From the NCBI RefSeq assembly GCF_016461715.1, contig NZ_JAEMUI010000012.1, positions 1 through 64,000 on the forward strand: 64,000 nt of DNA, written 5' to 3'. Positions 37,172 through 45,206 of this stretch are shown here, one piece after another (the first letter of the stretch is position 1; each line of letters starts with the position of its first letter). The stretch is from Marinomonas spartinae. GTDB taxonomy: Bacteria > Pseudomonadota > Gammaproteobacteria > Pseudomonadales > Marinomonadaceae. The notes under the pieces were generated by a model that saw only the letters and a program-made list of their open reading frames with translations, had not been told where the DNA came from and made no database searches. Position numbers and translations under genes: made by a program.

Positions 37172-37236
37172 GTTGAACTCCTGATGAATTTTTTGTTCTT
37201 ATCTCATCTTCATCATTGTTTTTTTGAGCGGTGGCT

Positions 37237-37253
37237 TCAATTACGAAATTTTC
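37237..37253 (-). promoter_or_regulatory. Possible XylR site upstream of xylA
   Basis: On the minus strand GAAAATTTCGTAATTGA lies 66-82 bp before the xylA start. It resembles the AT-rich XylR half-sites with CGTAATCGAAA described for the E. coli xylA promoter. Only one such site could be seen and none of equal quality before xylF. Confidence 0.35.
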
Positions 37254-37312
37254 TCTAGGGATTATTGATTTTCAGTATTGAGTAGGGTGGAGTAATGGTC
37301 GGGCTTGACCGT

Positions 37313-38083
37313 TCAGGGCAATAGCTTGGCTATCACAAAGCCAGTAAATAAAGCGATGCTCATGGAAAATAGTGAGCCTAGCATAACGTATTCGGTAAAC
37401 TTCCTATCGTGGGCTTCTCGTAGGTCTCCCATACGAAAAATGGACTTAGCCGCGAGCACAAATCCAACCGCCGTGTATTGACCGTTTAACACAAAGGTCA
37501 GGACTAACACGCGCTCAATGTAACCTAAATATTGGCCTGCGTTGGTTAAGGATTCTGCTTTTTTGTCATGGGTGATGGCGCCAGTGGTGTTTAAATCAGC
37601 CGACCATTTAGACAGTATTTCACCGACCACAATAGAGGCAGGTTTGAGCATCATCACATAAGCTAAGGTGATAAGGAAAAAGTGGTTGTAATCGACTTTA
37701 TCCGCGAGCAGGGAGAGTTGCGAAAACGCGTTCGCGTATAGATAGAGCCATACGAACACAAGGGTGACGATATGGAGAAACTGGTCAAGCAGGAACCAGC
37801 GAAAACCTCGGCCTATTTTGATTTTTGCGTAATCGATCACTCCATGGGCGAGGGCAATGATGATACCGATAAAGAGTGAAGCTGAGAGGCTGGTAGTGGT
37901 CGCGCATGCCAAGATCAGCAACACAATCACCCCATGAACAAGGGCATGACAGTACAAAAAGCGCGAGCGGCCTTGACGCACGTTTTTATCTTTCACCCAA
38001 GAATCGGGTTGTAAAAAGAAATCGCCAAGCACATGCCCAAGCAACAACATTAGCAACACAGACAAACCATCGACCTGAAGCAT
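37313..38083 (-). CDS. DUF3307 family membrane protein
   Basis: A 256-residue protein of unknown function with about six or seven hydrophobic segments. The N-terminal LLMLLLGHVLGDFFLQPDSW is the hallmark of the DUF3307 family. I place the start at 38083, with GGAGA before it; the frame extends upstream to 38197, but that extension is an out-of-frame reading of a satD 3' end and is not coding. In many bacteria this family sits directly behind a SatD gene. Here the pair is separated by the 1.6-kb insert with the protease gene. Confidence 0.85.
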   Translation of the reverse strand: MLQVDGLSVLLMLLLGHVLGDFFLQPDSWVKDKNVRQGRSRFLYCHALVHGVIVLLILACATTTSLSASLFIGIIIALAHGVIDYAKIKIGRGFRWFLLDQFLHIVTLVFVWLYLYANAFSQLSLLADKVDYNHFFLITLAYVMMLKPASIVVGEILSKWSADLNTTGAITHDKKAESLTNAGQYLGYIERVLVLTFVLNGQYTAVGFVLAAKSIFRMGDLREAHDRKFTEYVMLGSLFSMSIALFTGFVIAKLLP

Positions 38084-38094
38084 CCCAATCTCCT

Positions 38095-38225
38095 TTATAA
38101 GCCAGTTTCTAATACCGCCAAGGTGTCTAGTATCAAGGTGGCATTCGCCCGTTGCAACCGTGTCGCGAACGAGTGACGATGAGAGTCTATTTTTCACTTG
38201 GCCCAGTTAGAATACAACCTAAGTG
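38095..38225 (-). pseudogene. Diverged second copy of the satD 3' end
   Basis: Read on the minus strand it gives HRHSFATRLQRANATLILD and then LAVLETGL followed by TAA at 38095-38097, compared with HRRSLASRLQRANATLILD and LAVLETTIISVRNK in the intact satD. The bases 38105-38159 are identical to 39716-39770. To the right the similarity continues but decays, with one base missing near 38190 and loss of homology by about 38225. The TAA lies 11 bases before the DUF3307 start, which suggests that this was the original satD end. Confidence 0.85.
38105..38159. repeat. 55-bp perfect direct repeat, copy 1
   Basis: Identical over 55 bases to 39716-39770, same orientation, 1611 bp apart. It lies in the satD remnant next to the DUF3307 gene. 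On one side the similarity stops sharply (at the GTTTCT end); on the other it fades gradually, as between related genes from different strains. Confidence 0.95.
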
Positions 38226-38317
38226 TCGGATTAATAAGTTTTTAAGTAACCTATTTGGTTGAAACATATCAGAACACGCTGTTTTTTCAATACAAGAGAG
38301 TTTAAAGATGAAGTGGA

Positions 38318-38413
38318 ATGACTAGATTAATAAACAAACTTGACGCAATATTAGACAATATGGAAGGGTTGACGCTCATAGAGCTTAAAAACTATAGGTC
38401 TTGTATCTTTTAA
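38318..38413 (+). CDS. Possible small protein of 31 residues
   Basis: An ATG with AAAGATGAAG a few bases upstream opens a 31-codon frame (MTRLINKLDAILDNMEG at the start) that ends 38 bp before the protease gene. It is short, AT-rich like its surroundings and amphipathic in its first half. It could be a leader peptide, a small partner of the protease or chance. I do not recognise it. Confidence 0.25.
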   Translation: MTRLINKLDAILDNMEGLTLIELKNYRSCIF

Positions 38414-38451
38414 AGGGTGAGAGCTGGGTCTTGATAAGGGGAAGGGTTTTT

Positions 38452-39657
38452 ATGAAAGATTTAGAGAGTATCCTGGTTTTTTGGAAAAATACTCATAGGT
38501 TTTTCTGTAATTTTATAAATGATGAGCATAAATCTCGATTTGACAGAATATTTTTTGATGCTGTAGCTAACTTCAAGCCTAACAACACTGACAGTATTTT
38601 TAGAGAATTACTCCATTGTTTGAACGATGCCCATACCGATGTATTTAAAAAGAATCGAAATGAGACAAAGAACTACGGTATTAATGTAAAGTTTCATGAT
38701 TCAAAATTTATTGTTTTAGGTGTGTCAGACCGTTTAAAAGGAACAATATCGATTGGCTCAGAAGTATTGAAGATAAACAATAAAGACTTGCTGAGTGTCG
38801 TGGATGAAAATATGAAAAGAGTTTCATATTCACGTCGAGAACATGGGATATCACGTGCTCTTAAGTTCATTTTTAGTGACAGACACTGCAACAATCCAGT
38901 CATTACAATCACTGAACCAAATGGAAACCGTAAGGATGTAAAGCTTAATGAGTTATATGGTTTAAATGAGTTTTCTTTAAACGGTAGTATTCCATCCTTT
39001 ACGTCTAAAATGAATAGATTTAATAGAGATACGGCTTACATACATCTTTCATCTTTTACTAATGAAACTGAAATTAATGATATTTCAGATAAACTTAGAA
39101 GTCTTTCTGTGACGTCAAAGCTTATCATTGATTTAAGAGGTAACAGTGGAGGAAATGGACTTTTCTGTATGAAGCTTTTATCCTCGCTTACGAGTAAAAA
39201 CTTACATGGTGCCCGTTGGCGAGCTTTAGCATTTAATGCATTCTATACGGCGTATTTTAATAATATTGATCCTAAGCAAAATATTTCAAATAATTCAGAT
39301 TGGTATGAGGGGGAATCTGAGATTGTTTTTCCAAATCAACCGATATCGGTTAAAAATATTTGTATATTGATTGATAGTGAAACAATCTCAGCAGCAGAAG
39401 ACTTTCTTATATATGCTAAGCAAATGGATAATTGCGTAATAATTGGTGAAACATCTGCTGGTAGCTCGGGTTTGCCAATCAATCTGGATCTAGGAGGAGA
39501 TTATTGGTGCCAAATTTCAGCGAAACATGATTTCATTTGCCAACCAAATGATTTTATTCGAGTAGGAATAGCGCCTGACTATACTATACGCCATTCACCA
39601 GAAGCCCTTAACAAGGGAATTGACGCTCCACTGGAGTTTGCACTCAATCTCACTTAA
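38452..39657 (+). CDS. S41 (C-terminal processing type) protease, cytoplasmic
   Basis: A 401-residue protein with the tail-specific protease fold. A PDZ-like part lies at about 90-170 (KGTISIGSEVLKINNKDLLS). The catalytic domain has LIIDLRGNSGG (about 225-240) and the nucleophile serine in DSETISAAEDFLIYAKQM, followed by GETSAGSSGLP. No signal peptide or membrane segment is visible, unlike the periplasmic CtpA/Prc enzymes. Codon use is clearly more AT-rich than in the neighbours, which points to transfer. Start at 38452 follows AAGGGGAAGGG; an upstream TTG at 38401 is less likely. The gene is alone on its strand inside the satD/DUF3307 pair; the function is unknown. Confidence 0.8.
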   Translation: MKDLESILVFWKNTHRFFCNFINDEHKSRFDRIFFDAVANFKPNNTDSIFRELLHCLNDAHTDVFKKNRNETKNYGINVKFHDSKFIVLGVSDRLKGTISIGSEVLKINNKDLLSVVDENMKRVSYSRREHGISRALKFIFSDRHCNNPVITITEPNGNRKDVKLNELYGLNEFSLNGSIPSFTSKMNRFNRDTAYIHLSSFTNETEINDISDKLRSLSVTSKLIIDLRGNSGGNGLFCMKLLSSLTSKNLHGARWRALAFNAFYTAYFNNIDPKQNISNNSDWYEGESEIVFPNQPISVKNICILIDSETISAAEDFLIYAKQMDNCVIIGETSAGSSGLPINLDLGGDYWCQISAKHDFICQPNDFIRVGIAPDYTIRHSPEALNKGIDAPLEFALNLT

Positions 39658-39687
39658 GTTTTAGCTGCAAAATTTAAAAAGTATGTG

Positions 39688-40374
39688 TCACTTATTTCTG
39701 ACTGATATGATCGTGGTTTCTAATACCGCCAAGGTGTCTAGTATCAAGGTGGCATTCGCCCGTTGCAACCTTGATGCGAGTGATCGGCGATGAATGCCTG
39801 TTTTTTCTGACAACGCATCTTGAGTTAAGTCGGGGTAGAGGAGGCGAGGGAACAAGACTTCAGCCTGTTTTTCACTCAGTCCAGTGAGAATAGAGTCTAA
39901 GTAGCGTACCAATAATTCATCGCTGGGGTTAATATTATGGGTTGTGGGCAAAGAGATTTTGAGTCGCTCTTCTTTCATGTCTTTTAACGCTCTGCCAGAC
40001 AGTTGAAAGGCTTCGCCCTTGGCAGTTTTTCTCAGTTCGCTTTCGATCTGTTTATAGCCACCAATGCCAACAGAGACACGGGCGTCTGCACCTTTAACGG
40101 ATTTCATCAGGGTGAGCCTTAATAGCACTGCACAGCGTAAGGCATCTTTTGGGTTGGGGACAAATACTTGGAACTCATCGCCGCGAAACACGTCGCCTTG
40201 GGCGTGAAAGGTTTCCTGCAAAACAGCAATCGTCTGCTCAATTTGCTGCAAACACGCTTGATGCTCCGCATCTGATAGGGCACTGGAATTGACAATGTCT
40301 CCCGTGATCACCCCACCTGTACACATACCATAAGCTGTATTATTGACGGTTCCAACACTGTTTAGCGATGTCAT
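39688..40374 (-). CDS. SatD family protein
   Basis: A 228-residue protein. The N-terminal GVITGDIVNSSALSDAEHQA and the later GDEFQVFVPNPKDALRCAVL resemble the SatD family and, distantly, nucleotide-cyclase-like folds. The C-terminus has a helix-turn-helix-like stretch (ALSEKTGIHRRSLASRLQRA), so it may bind DNA. The 3' end, from about residue 200, lies in the 55-bp repeat and may have been exchanged when the protease insert arrived. GGAGGAGAG precedes the ATG. The function of the family is not settled. Confidence 0.8.
   Translation of the reverse strand: MTSLNSVGTVNNTAYGMCTGGVITGDIVNSSALSDAEHQACLQQIEQTIAVLQETFHAQGDVFRGDEFQVFVPNPKDALRCAVLLRLTLMKSVKGADARVSVGIGGYKQIESELRKTAKGEAFQLSGRALKDMKEERLKISLPTTHNINPSDELLVRYLDSILTGLSEKQAEVLFPRLLYPDLTQDALSEKTGIHRRSLASRLQRANATLILDTLAVLETTIISVRNK
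39716..39770. repeat. 55-bp perfect direct repeat, copy 2
   Basis: The second copy, inside the coding end of the intact satD. Together with 38105-38159 it brackets the AT-rich segment with the protease gene. Confidence 0.95.
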
Positions 40375-40452
40375 CGAACTCTCCTCCTATGACAAGCTCT
40401 AACATGGCAAAGTCTTAACGGCTTTTCATATAGACTATCAAAACATAAATTA

Positions 40453-40513
40453 TTGACCAAAGCTAGTTTGGTCAATAAACAGTGACCAATTTAGCTTTGG
40501 TCACTGTTTATTG
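40453..40513. promoter_or_regulatory. Two overlapping palindromes between satD and the cyd operon
   Basis: A 23-bp palindrome at 40453-40475 has arms TTGACCAAA and TTTGGTCAA. It overlaps a larger one with perfect 17-bp arms (40473-40489 and 40497-40513, inner GTGACCAA/TTGGTCAC). The core GACCAAAGCTA occurs in both. The larger hairpin covers the end of the small membrane protein gene and can terminate the cyd transcript. The smaller one, about 80-100 bp upstream of satD, looks like an operator, perhaps for SatD itself. Confidence 0.6.
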
Positions 40514-40749
40514 GGGGAGGAAGCTTTTGTCTGATTGACAAGCAGCGTGCGTTCTTTCAAAAACAGGGTAAAGAAAATAGTGAACATGAATAGGCTCATG
40601 CCACCAGCGGACCACCATAGAACCGTGGGTAGCCCGAAGATGCATTGCACTAGAACAATCCCTGCGGCGGGTCCGATTAAGAACAGCGCCATGGCGCGTA
40701 ATCGCCATAACGCTTGTATGCTAGGAGATGATGATCTTAGGGAGGCCAT
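40501..40749 (-). CDS. Small two-helix membrane protein of the cyd operon
   Basis: An 82-residue protein with two hydrophobic segments (MALFLIGPAAGIVLVQCIFG and SAGGMSLFMFTIFFTLFL) and a polar, Lys-containing tail. It follows cydB by 24 bp on the same strand. Position and type recall the small accessory proteins of bd oxidases (CydX, YbgE), but it is longer than CydX and I see no clear YbgE signature, so the family is left open. Its stop lies in the large palindrome. Confidence 0.65.
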   Translation of the reverse strand: MASLRSSSPSIQALWRLRAMALFLIGPAAGIVLVQCIFGLPTVLWWSAGGMSLFMFTIFFTLFLKERTLLVNQTKASSPNKQ

Positions 40750-40773
40750 TAGAATAGCCTCCCTACCGTTACA

Positions 40774-41826
40774 TTAGTCGTGGTCACCATAGCCTGCCAA
40801 TTTGCCAAGACGAGCACGGAAAACCCAAGCTTGATAGAAATTGTACGAAAGCATAACGGGAATAAAGAACAGCATCGAATAGGTAAACGCACCCGTTGAG
40901 TTGGATGGATTAGCCGCATCGAAAATCGTTATGGTATTCGGTACAAACCAAGGGAAGATCGTGATCATCATGATAGCAAAGTTAATGAAGACAATGATTG
41001 CGAGCCAAACCATAGCTGCCACATCTCGTTTTTGATGTGATGCACGACGCATAGACCAAGTGGCAAAAAGGACCACAGCACCAGAGAGGACAAAGAACCA
41101 CCAGTAAGGTCCAGCCCATTTACTTTTCGCCCATGGAAACTGAACGAATGTCCAGATGACGGTGCTAAGAATGGCGACTAAGGCTAAATAGAACATCAAA
41201 TTAGTCCATTTCAGGGCCTTATGGTAAGTGTCACTGTTTCGCTCAAAGCGAGCACGAATGTAAACGCCGCCTGCCAGTGATGCGGCAATCGTCGCGGTTA
41301 CCCCAGTCCAAAGACTAAAGGGGGATAAGAACTCTAAGTAGCTACCACCAAATGTGGGTACTTCGCCCTTCGTCATTGGGAAGCCTTGCAGGAATGCTCC
41401 TAACGAAACGCCCGCAAAAAATGCCACCATCAGACTGCCAATCCCAAAACCCCAATCCCAATACTTTCTACTGGTTTTTGAGTAGTGATGAAACTCTAAA
41501 GATACCGCTCGGAGGATGATTCCCCAGAGTACAAACATCAAAGGAATCATTAAATAGTGGAATACCGAACCATAAACCATAGGGAAGGTGCCAAAAAGAG
41601 CCCCCCCTACAATAACGAGCCAGGTTTCATTGGCATCCCAAGTCCCTGCCATCGAGGCCATAATGGCCCCTTTTTCTTTACTGTCCGAATGGAATAAAGA
41701 ATAGATGCCAGCTCCCAAGTCGGAACCATCAAGAATAATGTAAATCACGACAAATATACCAATTAGAGCCCACCAAACAAGGGTTATCCAATGGTCGCCG
41801 TTTGTAAAGTCCATAACATGTTGCAT
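40774..41826 (-). CDS. cydB: Cytochrome bd-type quinol oxidase subunit II (CydB/CioB)
   Basis: A 350-residue membrane protein with about eight or nine hydrophobic segments. The N-terminal WWALIGIFVVIYIILDGSDL and GLGAGIYS-type start with DANETWLVIVGGALFGTFP is typical for subunit II. With CydA it forms the terminal oxidase that reduces oxygen with quinol without pumping protons. An ATG with GAGA lies 21 bp after the cydA stop. Confidence 0.93.
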   Translation of the reverse strand: MQHVMDFTNGDHWITLVWWALIGIFVVIYIILDGSDLGAGIYSLFHSDSKEKGAIMASMAGTWDANETWLVIVGGALFGTFPMVYGSVFHYLMIPLMFVLWGIILRAVSLEFHHYSKTSRKYWDWGFGIGSLMVAFFAGVSLGAFLQGFPMTKGEVPTFGGSYLEFLSPFSLWTGVTATIAASLAGGVYIRARFERNSDTYHKALKWTNLMFYLALVAILSTVIWTFVQFPWAKSKWAGPYWWFFVLSGAVVLFATWSMRRASHQKRDVAAMVWLAIIVFINFAIMMITIFPWFVPNTITIFDAANPSNSTGAFTYSMLFFIPVMLSYNFYQAWVFRARLGKLAGYGDHD

Positions 41827-41847
41827 ATTAATTCTCTTCTATGTCTA

Positions 41848-43299
41848 TTAGAGGGTAGGACGCTCAAACAAAGGTTTTCCTTCAGCCACTTCTTCGTGGG
41901 GCATATCACCCAAATGCATGGGTTCTGGTGTGATACCATGGATAACCTCAGCATTCATGTCAGGCCCTTTACGGATAACTTTGGAGAAGAAGTACCAAGC
42001 CCCGAACCAGACAAGAATATCGAAGAGCATGAAACCAATAAACCAGACGATTTCTGCGCCAATGCTCATTTGACTTACCCCTTCAGAAGTGCGCATTAAT
42101 CCATTAATAAGCCAAGGTTGGCGTGCAACTTCACGGGTCCACCATCCGGTCCAAACGGCAAGATAAGGTAGAATAGAACTTAAGATAACAATGCGTAAAA
42201 ACCAAGGGCGACTCTGTAGCTTTTCGACAGTAAATTGTCCTCGAAGGCGTAAGTAGAGAGCCCAAAAAGCCACTAACATGAGTGCCGCTCCAGCCGCAGC
42301 CATAATACGGAAGGAGTAAAATGGAACTACGACAGGAGGGCGATCTGCTTTCTTAAATTGATCAAGGCCTGGCACTGTACTCACCCATTTATGGTCTTCG
42401 AGTAGGCTAAGAACATGAGGAATGGCAATTTGAAAATCGTTTGTTCCTTTCTCTTCATTAGGCCAAGCAATGACATTCCAGCTTGTATTTGGGGTGCCAT
42501 CCGCATTATAAGTATGCCAATGTCCTTCCATTGCGGCTAAGGCTGCGGGGTCATATTTAGCGACGGTTCGTCCTAGTGTATCTCCCATGTAGACCTGTAA
42601 TGGCGCGACAATCACTAATGCCATAATGGAAGCGGTCAAAGTGCGCATAAACATTTTGGCGTGGCGATTTTTATAAATCATCCAAGCCGAAATAGACGCC
42701 ACAAAGAACAGCCCAATTTCAAAACAGGCAATCAGCATGTGAGGGAATGCAGTCAAGAAATTAGGGTTGAAAATGGCATGTGTCCAGCTATCTACTAGAA
42801 ATAAGCCTTTTTCTAAGTGAACACCGGTTGGTGTTTGCATCCAAGAATTGGCCACCAAAATCCACATGGCAGACAGCATAGAAGAAAACGCCACGTTAAA
42901 TGTCGCGAAAAGGTGCATCTTCTTACTGATTTTGCCCCAACCAAAAATCATCAGGCCAATGAAGCCAGCCTCATACATAAAGGCGGTAATGGTTTCGTAA
43001 CCAAGAATATTGCCAAAAAACGGCCCAGCCGCCTGAGAAAAGGGCGCAAAGAGAATGCCAAAAGACATTTCCATGGTAATCCCTGTGGCGACGCCTGCCC
43101 CAAAGTTAATGATGAAGAGTTTTTCAAAAAAACGTGTGAGTCGATACCATTCGTCATCGTTCGTTTTAAGCCATCGCCATTCGCTAAAAAATAGAAAGGT
43201 GGCCAAACCGATTGTCAACGGCGGGTAAAGGATATGCATCGACGTGATCCAAGCAAAATCAAGTCTTGCAAGGTCAGTCATGAGTGATGGATCTATCAT
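41848..43299 (-). CDS. cydA: Cytochrome bd-type quinol oxidase subunit I (CydA/CioA)
   Basis: A 483-residue heme-carrying subunit. Residues near the N-terminus include the axial His in FAWITSMHILYPPLTIG, and FGILFAPFSQAAGPFFGNILGYE and the GWWTREVARQPW motif (the bd-type signature GRQPW with Ala) follow. The quinol loop is short, as in the cyanide-insensitive CIO branch. I chose the ATG at 43299 with TGGAGAA before it; the frame runs 28 codons further upstream without a ribosome site. The 143-bp gap to cydC probably contains a promoter. Confidence 0.94.
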   Translation of the reverse strand: MIDPSLMTDLARLDFAWITSMHILYPPLTIGLATFLFFSEWRWLKTNDDEWYRLTRFFEKLFIINFGAGVATGITMEMSFGILFAPFSQAAGPFFGNILGYETITAFMYEAGFIGLMIFGWGKISKKMHLFATFNVAFSSMLSAMWILVANSWMQTPTGVHLEKGLFLVDSWTHAIFNPNFLTAFPHMLIACFEIGLFFVASISAWMIYKNRHAKMFMRTLTASIMALVIVAPLQVYMGDTLGRTVAKYDPAALAAMEGHWHTYNADGTPNTSWNVIAWPNEEKGTNDFQIAIPHVLSLLEDHKWVSTVPGLDQFKKADRPPVVVPFYSFRIMAAAGAALMLVAFWALYLRLRGQFTVEKLQSRPWFLRIVILSSILPYLAVWTGWWTREVARQPWLINGLMRTSEGVSQMSIGAEIVWFIGFMLFDILVWFGAWYFFSKVIRKGPDMNAEVIHGITPEPMHLGDMPHEEVAEGKPLFERPTL

Positions 43300-43526
43300 T
43301 TTTTTCTCCAGAAGTTGGAAGCTAAAAAACTGTCCTGAGGCAGCGTGAAAAGGGGTGCATTGGTCATATTGAAACCAGAGCAAACGTTAATCTGTATAGA
43401 CTTATTATACGATATAGCTATAACCTTATGACTATAATTCATATTATATTCATAAAGTTTTCTATTCAGTGTTTAAAAAGTCACTTGTCTTCCTAAACAC
43501 GCTTATCGCAATGTACAAAATTAAAA

Positions 43527-45206
43527 TTACAAAACGATGTGGCCGTTATCCATCATCAAGCGATGATCCGCGAGTGTCAGTAACTGCGGACGGTGCGTAA
43601 TGATGATAGCTGTACGACCCTGCAATAATCTCGCCAACGCTTGGGTTACTTGCTGTTCTGTTGCGGCATCGAGACCTTCTGTGGGTTCATCCAAAATGAC
43701 AATAGGAGCGTCCTTAAGGAGCGCTCTAGCAATGCCGATGCGCCTGATTTGTCCACCTGATAAGCGCGTGGCAGCTTCGCCTACTTCGGTATCAAACCCA
43801 TCAGGCAAAGCCAAAATATCGTCAAGGATCGCTGCGGCACGACAAGCCTCAACCAATTCCTCATGGGTGGCATTGGGTTTAGCAAGGCATAAGTTTGCTG
43901 CCAGAGTGGTGTTAAACAAATGAACTTGCTGAGACACGACGGAGCAGAGTTTGCGGACCGTGTCGCCACTTAATTCTTCTAGGTTCGTTGCACCGATGGA
44001 TATCTGTCCGCTATCGGCTGCCCAAAATTTCAGTAATAGTTGTGTCAAGCTGGTTTTACCTGAACCACTTGCCCCTTGAATTGCCAGCTTTTCTCCTTGC
44101 TTTAAACGGAAGCTGACTTCGCGAAGTGCAGGTTGCGTGTTTTGCGGATAGCGAAAACAGACAGCATCAAATTGTATGTCAAATTGTTCAGGGGCTGCGC
44201 AAGGGTGAATAGGGTCGCTAACCGCAGGCTCTGCATCGACTAGGTCCAAAATGCGCCGAGCGGCACTTCGAGTTTCGCCCAAGGCAAGGAAAGCGGCAGG
44301 CAAGGTCGTAACCGCTTCAAAGCTGGCCATGCCAAAAAAAGCCAGCATGACCAGTTCTGGACCATCAAGCTGCCCACTTTGTACCAAGGGAATAGCAATG
44401 ACGATCATCGCTAGCCAAGTTAATTGACTGAACAGCCCATTCAAAGAGGTGCTGCTGGCATTAATGCGGTTTTGTTGCCTTTGAGGCGCAACTAGTTCCT
44501 TGTTCTCTTGTTGAATACTGTCGATACGCTGTTGGCTGTCGCCATAAAGGGTTATTTCAGCCAAGCCTCGTACGGTTTCACTGACGCGTTGTCGTAATAC
44601 GGCTCTTGCTTCAACAATTCTCTTACCACTGTTTGCTCCCCAATGCAGGGCAGCCCAAGGCAACACTACGCCAACAATCATTAGCCCCACAAGGTTGGTT
44701 AAAGCGATAGCCGGGCTCCAAAATAAAAGGAACATGATCATTAAAAAGCTAGCAAGCAGTGCCGCTAAAGAGGGAGTGAATAACCGCAAGTAGGCATTTT
44801 CTAAACTATCAATGTCAGCCCGTATGCGGCTTAATAAATCGCCCCCTTGATAATACTGAAGGCGTGCCGGCGCTAAAGGTTCCAGTTTTTCAAAAAACCA
44901 TTGGCGTAACCCTGCGAGCAAGCGAAACGTCGCTTCATGGGTAATCAATCGTTCAAGGTATCTCCCCGCAGTTCGTAAAATCGCTAAGCCACGAATGGCG
45001 GCAGCGGGAGTGAAATAATTGATTGCAGCCCCTGTCAAGCCACTAATTGCCATGGCGGTAATAAACCAGCCAGATACCGAAAGCAAGGCGACATTGGCAA
45101 GAATTACCGTGGTGGCGAGCAAAACCCCAGCCATCATCCAACCAAGGTAGGGACGGCTGATATTAATAAGCCAGCGGAGCTCTCTATTATTGCGTTTACG
45201 CTTCAT
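43527..45206 (-). CDS. cydC: Thiol reductant ABC exporter subunit CydC
   Basis: A 559-residue ABC half-transporter with an N-terminal six-helix membrane domain (about 15-310) and an ATPase domain with Walker A GASGSGKTSLTQ, signature LSGGQIRR and Walker B IVILDEPTEGLD. CydDC exports glutathione or cysteine and is needed for assembly of bd oxidases. It overlaps cydD by 4 bases. The operon order cydDC before cydAB supports this role rather than a lipid or peptide exporter. Confidence 0.9.
   Translation of the reverse strand: MKRKRNNRELRWLINISRPYLGWMMAGVLLATTVILANVALLSVSGWFITAMAISGLTGAAINYFTPAAAIRGLAILRTAGRYLERLITHEATFRLLAGLRQWFFEKLEPLAPARLQYYQGGDLLSRIRADIDSLENAYLRLFTPSLAALLASFLMIMFLLFWSPAIALTNLVGLMIVGVVLPWAALHWGANSGKRIVEARAVLRQRVSETVRGLAEITLYGDSQQRIDSIQQENKELVAPQRQQNRINASSTSLNGLFSQLTWLAMIVIAIPLVQSGQLDGPELVMLAFFGMASFEAVTTLPAAFLALGETRSAARRILDLVDAEPAVSDPIHPCAAPEQFDIQFDAVCFRYPQNTQPALREVSFRLKQGEKLAIQGASGSGKTSLTQLLLKFWAADSGQISIGATNLEELSGDTVRKLCSVVSQQVHLFNTTLAANLCLAKPNATHEELVEACRAAAILDDILALPDGFDTEVGEAATRLSGGQIRRIGIARALLKDAPIVILDEPTEGLDAATEQQVTQALARLLQGRTAIIITHRPQLLTLADHRLMMDNGHIVL

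Noticed and set aside
38084..38197. N-terminal extension of the DUF3307 protein by 38 residues
   Set aside because: This part is an out-of-frame reading of the satD 3' end copy. The ATG at 38083 has a ribosome site and gives the normal family start.
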